64,000 bases of DNA, from assembly GCA_037176845.1 (NCBI GenBank), contig JAYKXP010000002.1:930001-994000 (forward strand). The letters are read 5' to 3'. Under the pieces are notes generated by a model that did no database searches, was not told the origin of the DNA, and was given only the letters and a program-made list of their open reading frames with translations. Shown here in pieces: positions 36,528 to 47,772 of the stretch. The position numbers and the translations under genes are program-made. The stretch is from Paramarasmius palmivorus (lineage: Eukaryota > Basidiomycota > Agaricomycetes > Agaricales > Marasmiaceae). The stretch's first letter is position 1. Every line of letters begins with the position of its first letter.

Positions 36528-36996
36528 CGAGGCTTGCAAGGAAAAGCTGCTAGTGACGGCGACAGACACAGTCCGTGAGAATATTCCCGCGCCTCAGGTA
36601 TAAAAACCCGACTCGCATTTTTTTCTCGATTCTATAATCTTTTCGCCGAGCTTATCTACGCTTCACACTGTCTCTTCGAGTCCTTGTGTGTGTTGTCGTT
36701 AAACTACTCGGCCTATAAGGACCATTTTATTTCGCTCTGCAGAACGTCTACCTTTCGTATTCACCGAGATGACGCTTTGAAGGAGCGGAACAATTTATAT
36801 TAGGGTCTTCTTTTCATGTACAGACGTTCGGGGTGAATATACTCTCTATTAGCGTTGCCCAGGGCCAATGCCAGTGCTACTGTATGCAACCAAGCACGGT
36901 CGAACCTCTGTCGAGTGCATTTCCAATGTCCATTATGTTCGTAGAGAGAAAGACTTCCTATGCAATTCCAGGCAATAAGATACATATGTAGATTCC
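36528..36996. other. Intergenic: CLR2 upstream DNA and EMC5 3' region
   Basis: About 470 bp between the Clr2 start and the EMC5 stop, both genes on the minus strand. A TATAAAAA lies at about 36600 but on the plus strand, so it does not obviously serve either gene. I see no coding potential. The open frame at 36800-37000 is a shadow of untranslated sequence. Confidence 0.4.
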
Positions 36997-37528
36997 TCAT
37001 TCATTCGCGGGCTTGTGTACCTGCTGGGGCGATAGGATACGTCTTCCTCGATTAACGAAACTCGCAAATCCTGTTCTAGCATCCATTTCGTCTATCGACC
37101 TATACAATTCACTTTAGTTTTTGACCACGACAGTCCATGGATCCACGCACCTTTTCCTCATTTCACTAGCCCAAGTCATACCCTTCAACGTGGGTGCATT
37201 CAACGATGCACCGAGGATACCCAACGCAAGTCCGACTAAGGCTTCAAGGACAATCTAGACGTAGCGTAAACATACATAGAATAGCAAGGACTTTGACAAC
37301 TCACATCTTGAGGTAGTGATCCCTCTGGCTTTCCAAGAGCTTTCAGATGAGAAAGGTCTGGCGAATGGCTTAGTACGAAACTACATTCAATGTAGTGTAG
37401 AAACTCACGTTCATACGTAGAGAAAGCCGCTATTTCACTTATCAGAGACCGTATTACTATCTTCTCAGAGATAACTGACCATGTAAAACAACCAGAATAG
37501 CGGTCAGGAGAACAAAACGACCGAGCAT
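36997..37528 (-). CDS. EMC5: EMC5 / membrane magnesium transporter-like ER membrane complex subunit
   Basis: Small two-TM subunit of the ER membrane protein complex, which inserts tail-anchored and multi-pass proteins. Five exons join cleanly: MLGRFVLLTAILVVLH, then AAFSTYE, then HLSHLKALGKPEGSLPQD, then VLEALVGLALGILGASLNAP and MTWASEMRKR, then SIDEMDARTGFASFVNRG, ending at QQVHKPANE. All introns are 48-57 nt GT-AG and no frame break is needed. Predicted length is about 110 aa, normal for the family. It is divergent from ZW10, with only 110 bp between the two ATGs, so the pair probably shares a promoter. Confidence 0.9.
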
Positions 37529-37638
37529 GATGAGAGCGAGAAGAAAGTGACCGTGACGCGCTTAGCTGACGCTGCCACACGTGTACGGATTCATCTTCTT
37601 CTGCCGCCTTCACTGGCAGGCATACTCACCTGTAAAAT
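37529..37638. promoter_or_regulatory. Short divergent promoter, EMC5 / ZW10
   Basis: The 110 bp between the ATGs of two head-to-head genes must carry both transcription starts. It has no TATA box on either strand. This is consistent with a TATA-less bidirectional housekeeping promoter. Confidence 0.5.
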
Positions 37639-40600
37639 ATGGCCTTTCCAATCCCTGCTCACCTACCACGGAAGCCAGAAACCCAAGATGTCACGTCAAA
37701 GATTCTCTCAAGAATGGACGAGGCGACGAGCAAGACTCTAAATGCTTCATTGGCAAAGTCATGGCTGGATGAATTGGATACGACAATACGGGACACCAAG
37801 GTACGTTCAATACGCTTGTCAGCTACTATTAAATAACCGAATTCAACTGGTAGGAACGTATTCATGACCGTATGCATGCCGACTACCCGCAATTTGAAAG
37901 AGAACTCGAGAGTTCAATAACGATCCAGAAACGACTCAAGACTCTGAAGAGTAATGTCGACGACTTGCAATCTTCCATAAACTCACCCGAGGTATGAAAT
38001 CCCCACACGAGCCTCTCCAAAGCTAACATCTCGCTAGAAAGGTTTGGTTCCGACACTGTTACGAGCGTTGACAGCGCACTCCACGTTGGCCAAAGAAGCC
38101 GCAAGTGCACGCGTTCGCTATGAGGCTCTTTCACATCTTTCCAAGGCACATGCAGAATACCAGAGGCTTTTGTCACTGTCAGAATCTGGAAACCTACCAA
38201 AGGCAGTCGAACATTGCGAAGTCATATCCAAATTGTTGCAGGAAATGCCACAACCAGTGGACCAAACGAAAGCTATGGCTGACTTGAAGGTATTCTTCAT
38301 CAATCACGACGGTTATGCGTGTCGCTGATTATTTGCACCAGCGTAAATTCTTTGCCACCAAAGCAAGGACAGAGGAACAACTCAGCGACGCGTATAGCAG
38401 AAGTGTCCTCATTTCTGGTCATGAGGTGGCAATACATAGCACAACTCAAGGTAGCAGTTCCTGTCTATTGTTCTCTCCAATGACTAATCTCCTGCTTAGT
38501 ACGACAAACGGAGACGACACTTTCCATAAAGGACATCCTTCATTCTCTATCATCAGTTTCCCTCTCAACCCATCTTTCCACACTTCGTAGAGACCTCACG
38601 ACCCACTGTATCGATGGACTACTCAAGCAACCCACGTCTCTAGTTACCTCTTCGGAGGCAGAAACTCACAAGATTCAATGCTTTCCTGCTCCTCCCAATG
38701 ACGAAGTGCTATCTTCTCGTCTTGACAACCTTGCGACAGTCCTAGACTTCCTATCTACCAACATCTTCTCCAACCTTCCTGCTCCACAGGATGTTATGTT
38801 CCCCCGCTCCCTCACCAAAGCCGTCACTGGAAGCATACTAAACTCCTTGCTTATCCCCTCATTACCTTCGTCATTCGAACAACTCCCTTCCTACCTGACG
38901 CTAGTACAAGCCGCAGTGTCCTTTGAAGAAAAGTACGTAGTTGGCTTGTTAGGCAACGACGTGAACGACCGTCCCGTTAAACAATGGGCAAACGGTGTTG
39001 GAGGCCACTATGAACGCCAGCGACGCACACTCATCTTGGACAAGTCGCGGCAAATGGTACTTCGAAGCCAGAAAACCCTCGCGACGTCTTCTCGGTCGAA
39101 GTCGAAATTCCGCGTGAAGAGCCTTCGGCTGTAGTTCCTGTACAGGAAGAAGACACGGAGGAGCCTCCTGCCAAGGAAGAAGAGGAGGCGTGGGGCTTTG
39201 ATTCGGATTCACAGGATGACAAGGGTGATTCGGCGGATTCGACAGAGGTTGATTCTGGTTGGGGTTTCGACGATGATGTCGAGGAGGATACTACGCAGAC
39301 ATCAACAAATTCTGCCAAGCCCGATAAAAAGGTCGAGGAACCGGATCCAGGGGATGCATGGGGATGGAATGACGATGACGACAATGCTACGCCAGACAGT
39401 GGAGAAGCGACAGATGAGTCGGCTTGGGATGATCCTTGGGGAGATAGCTCAGGCATTTCTGAACCGGTCGAAATCCGTCCACCTCCAGCGCCATCAATAA
39501 AGCCTGCCAAGGTCGCCACTCGTCTAGAGAGGCTAGCCAATAAGGGCAAGAAGAACCTCAATGGTAGCTCTAGTAGCATCAGCTCTCCCGAGATCATACC
39601 ACCCCAATCACCTTCTCCGCCTCTTTCTATGTCTCCGCCTGTACCAGTACCGAAGGCTTCCCCAAAGAAGACGGTTGGACAAACGTCCCTCAAACCTCGC
39701 GCTTTCTATACCTAAGGAGACCTACGTTGTTTCCAGCAGAATGCGTGAGATATTAAGCGCTGGTCAACGATGTATTGCGTGAAAGTCGACAATTTGCCGA
39801 ATCGCATCTTATCCCACCGCAGGAATCCAGCTCAGAACCTGGTTCTATCGTTTCTCGGACAGCAGTATCCGTATTGGATTTGTATCGTTCGCTTTACCCT
39901 GTTGTGTTTAGTGCACACTTAGAGTCCCTAGAAGGACCGATACGATACTCCAATAATTGCCTTTTCCTCAGTCAAGAAGTGGAGCGTCTCAAACGCGACA
40001 TTCCAACGGCACTCCAGGGCGATTTCTCGGATTGTCAGCACCATTTCAAGGTAATAGGTGACAGTTGGTTTACGGATGCAATCGTACGTTTCCCTTCCAC
40101 AGGCATTGGCTATTAGCAGGCGCTAATTGTACACCAGGATAAACACCGCCTGTCTATTGATACTATTATATCCGAAGGTGCATCAGGTTTCACGGATACA
40201 GGAGAGCAAGATCGATATGACGATTGCGAGGCTGCCTTGAACCGTGTTCTCAAGGAGATCCGAATGATATCTCAGCGGTGGAAGGTGAGTATATATTTTC
40301 TAGCTCTATGGTAAATGTCAACCAACTGTACCACCCAGGGCCTGTTGACCAAGAGCAAGTATTACATGGCCATTGGTCTACTGACGGACGCAGCTCTTTC
40401 TCGGATTATGCAAGATATTCTGGAACTATCCGACATACCAGAGGTTGAATCACACAAGTTGAGCGAGCTCTGTCGGATTTTACATGCACTGGAGGGGCTG
40501 TTTGTTGAGGACTATGACCAGGTGCGTGACATACCTTTGGCCATAGTTTCACGAAGCTGATGATGAACTTTAGCCATCTTTTGTGGGTGCTTATGTTTCG

Positions 40601-40859
40601 TCATGGTTTAAATACTCGTATCTTTCCGAGCTACTTGTGCGTAGTTTTTCTGTTGCTGGTGCTCGCTACTCAACATCATACATGTATCCAGGAGGCATCT
40701 CTGGTCGACATTACGTACTTATTCGAGACGGGTGCCTTGGTTGATTTCCAGGTGGAGGAGCTGGTGAGGCTCGTCAAAGCACTGTTCGCGGATACGCCAA
40801 TGCGGACGAATACCATCAACAAGATTTTGGGAGGACATCCAGTGACATCGGGAGCTTAG
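37639..40859 (+). CDS. ZW10: ZW10/Dsl1-like vesicle tethering and kinetochore protein
   Basis: Subunit of the NRZ/Dsl1 tether for Golgi-to-ER vesicles (also RZZ at kinetochores in animals). The helical N-terminus reads MAFPIPAHLPRKPETQDVTS, then DADYPQFERELESS-type coiled coil, VRYEALSHLSKAHAEYQRLL and LPKAVEHCEVISKLLQEMPQ. The middle contains NIFSNLPAPQDVMFPRSLTK and LLIPSLPSSFEQLP. An acidic, Trp-rich linker follows (EAWGFDSDSQDDKG, DAWGWNDDDDN, WDDPWGD). The C-terminal half reads SVLDLYRSLYPVVFSAHLES, AIGLLTDAALSRIMQDILEL and FETGALVDFQVEELVRLVKA, the last being the typical ZW10 end. About ten exons are inferred. Three frame breaks lie at about 39058, 39700 and 39759, flanking the linker. 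The gene ends 45 bp from the convergent RED-like gene. Confidence 0.85.
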
Positions 40860-40903
40860 TCTTACGCTAGTAAGGAGGTATATACATATCGCGTACGGAT
40901 TAA

Positions 40904-42473
40904 TTATGAACATGCTTTCGGACTATTCTCCACGTTTATCGGTGTATGATTTGAGCCTATGGCACGCCTGTCAGATCTTCCAATGACAGCGGTAAGTGGA
41001 ACATACCTCTGGTAATCTCTGTTGGCTTTCGCCTCAGCAGACATCTCTGAACCACCTTTCTTGTTCTTTTGCTTCTCTTTGCGTTTCTTCTTTTTCTCGG
41101 CAAGTCCTGCTGCCTCGTCCATCGCAAGGATGTCTTTGATAGAAGGTACAGAAGAACTCTCCAGAGGGACCAGCCGTATTTGCTCTGGTTCATCAATCGC
41201 ACCTTCTTCATCTTCAAAATGTTCAGGATGTGCGACGTCTGGCGACTTTGTCTGGCCGCCAGATGGTCCAGCGACGGGCTGTATCGGTTCTGGTTTGCTA
41301 GACGTGTCTTCGTCGTCGTCTCCGGCAAACCAATGACCAGGCCTCAGACTAGGATTGGTCAATTGACCTTCCTCCTCTTGGTCTCGTGTCGTTCTCCACT
41401 TCTCCTGGTCGCTGCCTTCATCATCGTTACCAAGGTCAACCCCTTCATATTCCCCAGCATCTGCGAAGATATCGAAATCATCTGGTGGCTCTGGTGAAGG
41501 CTCTTTGGTTTTGGACGCCGCTTGTTCTGCTTGTGATGGCGCGGGCTCCTTGGTGGAAGATGCTATAGGTTCTGCTTTCACGTCTGTACCTGCTGAAGCA
41601 GCTTCCACTTTTCTCTTCTTCTTTTTCTTCTTCTCTCCTTCCCCTGCTTTTCGCTTCTTGGGTTTGTCCTCGGCCGGTGCACCAATAGGTTTGAAGCCGA
41701 TGGGTTTGAACTTCCCCTTTGCTGCGGGTGCATCGGTCTTCGTCGAAGCCGAACCAACAGTGTCGGCCCCTTGTGTTCGTTTCTCCTTCAATTCCCGAAC
41801 GATATCTTCTCGTGTGCGTTTCTTGGGCGCCTCAGCTTCTCGAAAAGCTGCCTCTAATTCATCGTCTTCTACTGTTTCCATTGCCGCCTTTGCCTTGTTC
41901 TGCTCTAGTAGCGCCATATCTAGACCTTTCACAAGGATTGAATGGTCACCGTCTCCACCAAGATAACGTCGTTTTTCTTCGACCTGTAGTCGTGTAGTAT
42001 GTCAATTTCATGAGCGATACCAGAAGCACAATACACGTACAGTCTTCTCATCCTGGTCTGCCGTTGTCTTTTGGAAGTCTTCCAGTAACGCTTCAACCTG
42101 TGCTCTCAATCAGTTCAAGCACATAGCAATGATACTTCATGACGCACCTCTGCATAATCATTTCCCTCACCCAACCGACGTTCAGCAGCTCTGTCTCGAT
42201 ATCTATCCGACTTTTTGACCTTTCGTGGTTTGAAAGCAGCTTCAGAAGAGCTAATCGTTCCGGGTTTACTTTGGCATTCGTTAGCTTTGCTAGAGAGAAC
42301 CCCGAGAGAACACTCACGGTTTCGGGGCAGTTCCATTCGAGAGTAATGATCCCCGCGACGTCGACGAACTGCCTTGTTTCTGAGAAGACGTAGACAACAG
42401 ATCTCTGAAATAGCCCTAAGTTCATGGTATGAGTGTGAAACAGCTAGAGACAAAGAAGCCATACCTGATCCAT
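40904..42473 (-). CDS. RED/IK-like spliceosomal protein
   Basis: Homologue of the RED (IK, Smu2) component of the spliceosomal B complex. The diagnostic N-terminal block is AAFKPRKVKKSDRYRDRAAE followed by RRLGEGNDYAE, then LLEDFQKTTADQDEKT, EEKRRYLGGDGDHSILVKGL and DMALLEQNKAKAAM. The middle and C-terminus are charged and disordered: PIGFKPIGAP, KKRKAGEGEKKKKKKRKVE (nuclear localisation type), DDFDIFADAGEYEGVDLG and EAKANRDYQR. ATG 42473 begins MDQ and is followed by an intron, but the junction to the next exon could not be fixed with confidence. A possible 30-nt GT-AG intron near the 3' end keeps the frame either way. Confidence 0.8.
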
Positions 42474-43141
42474 GTTGTAGTTCAATGTAACGCTCGCGAC
42501 CTTCCTTTTCCGGCTACTATGAGTGTCACACAACGGGTGAGTACCCGCTAGTTCTGTACTGTGGTTAAAGCAAGAAAAAAGTTCCGCAATTGCATTGTAA
42601 TGGAATATGATACAATTGAATATTTATTTTGTTTGACTACTTCTTCTCAAATCTACATAAGCCCTCTTTCGCTACCGGGAGACCAAACGAGTAAAGACGG
42701 AAAATCAGACAACGACAAGGTGTGTGGATGTAAGGATGTGAGGAGATGACGGACAAGGGAGAGAGCGCTGGATGGAGGGCAATGCAGAGACGACAGAACA
42801 AAACACGAACAGCAGCAGCGCAACGGAGATGTAATAGAAATGGTGGGGGAAGAAAAAGAGCGAGAATCTGGAATATGGTATAATAGGGTGGGTGCCAGAG
42901 AAAGGACAGGAAGGGTTGGAACAACAATTAGGGGAATATTAGAATGTATGAACTAGGGTGTACGTGTAGACGTGAAGATAGCAAGATGTGTAAATCATCA
43001 CGAAACATGAAGTCCTCTTCTTGTCCATGCATTGAGTGTCGTCTGAGTCCGTCTACCCCGCCGGCGGGTCTCTCATGTATGAGGGTCGTAAGGGGTCGAG
43101 GAGGTATAAGGGGAGGCGCTGCAGCACGCTAGGTTCCGCCC
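42474..43141. other. Intergenic, no supported gene
   Basis: A 670-bp region between the RED start and the CDC55 stop (both minus strand). On the minus strand it is very pyrimidine-rich at about 42700-42930, consistent with the RED promoter or the CDC55 3' untranslated region. I see no domain in any open frame, no RNA gene and no repeat. Confidence 0.45.
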
Positions 43142-44981
43142 TTATGCGGCGCTATATAGGAACAGGTTGTTTGTAGCAGCAATCTATAGCGAGATTAAAA
43201 TGAGAGCAGAGTAAATGAATGAAGAATGACTTACAGCAATCGTGTTCTCCCGCGGATGCCAACTTGCGTGGAGGATCTTCTTGTTGAAGTCTAAGGTATC
43301 GAGTGACATCATATCCCTTAAACCATTCGGCCGAGCACCATTCTTTGCCCCCATCTTTTGGGCACCGGGACCTCCAATCTTCTTGATCTTGAAAGCAGAC
43401 TTATCTGCCTGAAGCACCACATCGTCGAGTGTGTCGACGTCGTATATCCGGAAATAGTTGTGGTAAGATCCAGTCAACACATGCCTGCGCCACAATCATG
43501 TCAGTATCCCAATAAAGAATGAGAAGCGTCCGTCAACGTACTTGTCGTCACCACTCCAGACGCACTCGAACTTATCGAAGATGCAGTCGTTTTCGTACAA
43601 GTCGCAGAGCTTTCCACGTAAGTGATCGTGGATGGGGATAGTCTTCAGAGGCCGCGACTCCATGTTGATGTCCCAGATCTTCAGAGAAAGGTAATCCCGG
43701 GACAGTATGTAACGACCGTCGTGACTGAACTTTACGTCCGAGATGGACGAGATAATCTCCGAGAAGAAGGAACGCGTCGTGGGGTCTTCCTCTTCCTCGA
43801 AGCCTGAAATTTACAAGAGGCAGCATGAACGAACATAAAAAATGATACCGAATGAAGCTTTAGACATACACTTGGCGTGTCGATCGCAGAGAGCAGAGTC
43901 ACGCATATCAGCAAGTTTGATGTTGCTTTTCGAACTCGAATACATGAAGAGATTGCAATGTAGCGGATGGAATTCAGTGGCGGTAATGACTTCTGTCAGT
44001 TCTTCCATATTGGCAGGTTTGATATCCACGATGTCTGCACGTGAGAGATGAGTATCAGACGGGAAGACGCGTGGGCTGTGTTACGCACTGAAACTTTGGT
44101 CACTTATATTAAGATTCCATAGGTTGATTCTAAGATCGTCCGCCGATATGTAAGTTTCCTGGTCGGAATTGACAGAAATGGAGTGTATGTGATAAGCGTG
44201 GGCATTTGCATAGACTTTCCGAGGGACAGCGGCAATGATGTTGTCTTGCAATGACATCCGTGGTAGCCGTAGATGGGTTCGGACAGTCGGTGGTGGGAGC
44301 GGGCGTTGTCCATCATGATGATTAGACTCCGAGACTACCCGGAGGGACTTTTCAAAGACCTTCCAGAGCTTGATCGTTTTATCTAAATGTACAAATCAAC
44401 GAAAAAAGTCAAGACTTGGCTGAAGAGTATGCCACACACCATTTGTCGACAGGAGGAAATGGGCAGCGTTCTGACGCTTGCACCACTTGATCTTGTTGAT
44501 CTTCTCCTCGATTTCGAGCGACTTGAGATAGTCGAATTCCGGTTCGTGAGACTGAAATTCGGTATAGAATTTATATTCGCATCCTTTTTTCTACAGAGCG
44601 ACAAGAGAGATGTGTTCGATCGAGCGAAAGGAAATATTCAAGAGAAAATATCAGTATAGGGACCCGATTTGGCATAATGACGAAGATGATTGCGGCACGG
44701 AAAACGTACCATTTCGTTCCTTTCAAAAAGTACAACACGACCGCCCTTGTCTCCTGTTGCGAGATAGTTGCCTGTCGAGTCGAATTCCACGGTGGATATA
44801 ATGTCCGCTGTTGAGTAGATGATAGATCAGTGAGTTTGGAGCGAAAACGACGACAGAGCTCGCAAAAGGTAGACGATCGCGAAGAGAACGGCGACATACC
44901 TTCAGTGATATCTTCTACTTCTCCCTTGTCACCAAAGCACTGAGCGAAACGCCAGCCACCTGAACCTGAGGGGTCTTCCAT
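43142..44981 (-). CDS. CDC55: PP2A regulatory B subunit (PR55/Cdc55)
   Basis: WD40 regulatory subunit of protein phosphatase 2A, which directs the phosphatase in mitosis and morphogenesis. The start reads [20 protein letters not shown]. The typical blades follow: [128 protein letters not shown] and [18 protein letters not shown]. The last exon gives [12 protein letters not shown] then stop, matching the family end. Eight or so introns, all short, are needed, with no unexplained frame break. It is head-to-head with COX9. Confidence 0.92.
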
Positions 44982-45259
44982 GGTATCGACTTTGAGATAA
45001 GGGTGCTAAAGTGTTGATTTGGCTGGGATCTTTGAGTAGAATCCGAAATAATATGACCAGAAAGATGGTGGTCGAGAAACAAGAGTTGGAAAGCAGGAGA
45101 GGGTCTGTGCGAGGGATACGCCTGTGGGGAGCCTTTGCTTACAAGGCGTCACAGCAAAGAGGTCCAAGGCTGTTGCCAAACAATGCCACACCAAAATCCG
45201 TCCTCTTCCGTCGGCGTTCTCCCTTAGAGTCAAACCACCAACAAATTCCTCTTCACACA
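44982..45259. promoter_or_regulatory. Divergent promoter, CDC55 / COX9
   Basis: 278 bp separate the two ATGs of this head-to-head pair. No TATA box is evident on either strand, so a shared TATA-less promoter is likely. The inference rests on gene order alone. Confidence 0.45.
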
Positions 45260-45548
45260 ATGATTGCCCCCATTACTGGCAAGCTCAGAAAGCGCTTTTT
45301 GGTCGACCTTTCTTGCGCATTGGGTCTCGGTACCTCTGCTGCTTATGCATTCTGGTGAGTATCTTTTTCTGACTTGAAACGAGCCAATTTTGCTCATGAT
45401 TTATTCAATAGGTATGGATACCACTTGAAAGCTGGTTAGTGATGAAACAAGGTGTCAAGCAATGAACGGAACGCTCATATTACATCTAGTCGAACGTCAG
45501 GAGCAGTTTTATCTCAAACTCGAGAAGGAGAAGCTTGCACGGGCATAG
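45260..45548 (+). CDS. COX9: Cytochrome c oxidase subunit VIIa (Cox9)
   Basis: Small inner-membrane subunit of respiratory complex IV. Three exons join as MIAPITGKLRKRFLVDLSCA, then a TM helix running to TSAAYAFW, YGYHLKAV and ERQEQFYLKLEKEKLARA. The MIAPITGxxxR start, the single TM and the E-FY-LE basic end match the Cox9/Cox7a pattern. Both introns are short (about 57 and 54 nt). Predicted length is 59 aa, the usual size for the family. Stop at 45546-45548. Confidence 0.9.
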
Positions 45549-45775
45549 AGAGCGGGGGAGAATAGGAACCAAGAAAACACGCTCTAGAACCAACCACTGT
45601 CCAGAACACGTTCCAGTCGCATTATTCTCACTCGGGATCGATGTAATGGCAATGTAATGCAGCAATAATCATAAAGATCCTACGATATACTTTGAGTTCT
45701 GGGTGCTCCGCGTATATTATTACAGTGACATAGCGATATGGATGAACAGCATAAATAAGACCACCAACAAGCACT

Positions 45776-47349
45776 TCATATCCGAATACCCATCTTGTCC
45801 AGCGCTACGCAGCTTTCTACGACCTCTTCCTCTATTTGCTTCACCTTCTCCCAATCAGTTCCAATACCAAACAGACCGATCTCCGCTTCCTTCAACCGTT
45901 GTTTGCGGTCAAGGCCTCTTTGGCACTGGGCGTACAAGTCGTTGATGTACAGCCGTTCTACTCCCTTTTCGAATTGAGATAAGGCTGGGCCAGGGTTTGT
46001 CTTGGTCGCTGTGTCCTGCTTCTTGAGGTCTATTCCCTGCCGTTGTAGCTCAGGCCCAATGACAGGGTGATTCATAAATTCCATCGGGTTGATGTGGTAT
46101 GCGACACCGCGACCAGTCGTATGTCTCTCCATATTGTAGCGTGCAGTCGGGTGGAATGAAAAGTGGGGGTCGGGTACTGGCGGGGTTGTGAATAGGTTTG
46201 GTATAGCTGACAAAAGCGAGAACCCGAATAAAACTATCAGAGGTAAAAGCTGGAGGAACAGGGACCGGGGCTCCGCATTGCCCTGTTGCTGTTGCTGGGC
46301 ATTCTGGAAGCCGCCCCGACCGCCTCCCATCTGGAAGGTCCTGAAGCCTCCAGGACCAAAAGTGGTTGTAAATACTGTAGTTGTGATTTATGAGCTCCCG
46401 TTCCTTTACAATGTCCGTGCACATACCAGGTCCGCCTCCGAAACCGCCGCCAAAAGCGTTTCCACCACCACCAAAGAACATGTTGAATAGCTCTTCTGGA
46501 CTAATTTCAGACTCAAATACTGGACCATTACCGCCAAATGAGCTCGAAGAGAAGCCTCTAGAAGACATGCCTCCAGATCTATCATCTGGGTCTGATCCAC
46601 TTTGGTCGTGGATAGCACGCTTTTGAGGATCTAGGTAGTATTGCATCAGTGCGGTCGTACATCATAGGCACGTTACCAACATACCGGAAAGGATTTGGAA
46701 AGCCTTGGAAACCACTGTAGACAGCATGACGATGAGGCTTTACAGGCAAGAAAGTTGGAAGAATCATTTACTTTTGAAAGCTTCGTCGGCTCCTGGTGCT
46801 CCGTTCTTGTCCGGATGTAATGCAAGTGCAAGCTATAAAGTAGTGAGATCTATAGGCAGCCTAAGAGCAACAATCACTACTCACCTTGCGATACGCCTTT
46901 TTGATTTCGGCCTCCTCGCAATCTTTCTTGACAGACAGAATTTCATAGTACTCCGTCACCTTGCAACCCCTCACTCTTCTAACAACTTCCATCTGCTCCG
47001 ACGTATACTCCCTCTTCTCTCCTCCAAGACCTCCCGCTGTCCCATTCGCACTCGCATTCGACTTTGAATCCTTGGTCGTGTGCCTGTGTTTCGCTCCCGA
47101 CGCAGACGGGTGAGTCTCTGCTCCTGAGGCCGATGATGCTGTATTCCCCGAGCCCGAACCTGAAGCTTCACTTGAAGAAGTAGCACCAGCCGCTTCTGCG
47201 GTATCTATCGACGCGAGTAATTTGTGGGCTTCGGGCGTATCAAAGAGAGCTATTGATTTTTGACAGAATTTTCTAGCAGAGGCGTAGTTTGCTGCATCTC
47301 TGTGCTTCTGTGCGATACCGAGACACCTAATAGCCTCGTCCTTGTTCAT
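45776..47349 (-). CDS. DNAJB12/14-like ER J-protein (J domain, DUF1977)
   Basis: ER-anchored Hsp40 co-chaperone involved in ER protein quality control. The N-terminus MNKDEAIRCLGIAQKHRDAA is the usual helical start of this subfamily. A Ser/Gly-rich linker leads to the J domain (about 46980-46630: TEYYEILSVKKDCEEAEIKK, LALALHPDKNGAPG with the HPD motif, AFQILSDPQKRAIHDQSGSD). A Gly/Phe-rich segment follows (EELFNMFFGGGGNAFGGGFG). One TM helix (LFLQLLPLIVLFGFSLLSAI) precedes the DUF1977 lumenal tail (FSFHPTARYNMERHTTGRGV, AYHINPMEF, ERLYINDLYAQCQRGLDRKQ). Introns near 46860-46800, 46775-46720, 46687-46635 and 46430-46370 keep the frame. It converges on COX9 and diverges from the F-box gene. Confidence 0.88.
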
Positions 47350-47772
47350 GGGAAGGAAGTAGAGAAAGAGACGTGGAATCTGTTGGCCCGGTTGGGACCT
47401 GAAAAGATGATTAGGGTTAGGGGTACTTAGGGACCTACCGCCTGGACTTGTCGAATTCCAGATTTCTGTTCTCTTTTCTGTGCATTTCATCACATTGTAT
47501 CTTCAAAACGGCAGATATCTATACAATTTCTCTCAATGCGTATGGTATTCTGCTCTGAAAGCGTCATGAAGAATTCCTTGGAAGATTTCAGAATTTGTGC
47601 CCGCTCTGACTCAGCAAAATGTCACCATCCCGGCAATGTTGCTCAAGCGATAACAGTTCTCTTTTACTCCTTTCACCACGTTCTTTTCTCTCTATTTTGA
47701 AAGTTTCTGTATATTCTATCGATACAGAAACTTTCAAAGTGGAAAGAAAGGGTAAACCGTGAAGCGTTTGAC
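47350..47772. promoter_or_regulatory. Divergent promoter, DNAJ / F-box gene
   Basis: 423 bp lie between the two ATGs of a head-to-head pair. At 47698-47740 there is an inverted repeat in which gaaagtttctgtat and its complement atacagaaactttc flank a short AT-rich centre. It could form a hairpin or bind a dimeric regulator. No TATA box is clear. Confidence 0.5.

Noticed and set aside
13625..39760. Programmed ribosomal frameshifting as a common cause of the frame breaks
   Set aside because: The break sites share no slippery heptamer or following structure that I can see, and both insertions and deletions occur.
43184..43250. Premature-looking end of the CDC55 frame
   Set aside because: A final short exon giving [12 protein letters not shown] lies downstream at 43142 onward, so the gene is complete.
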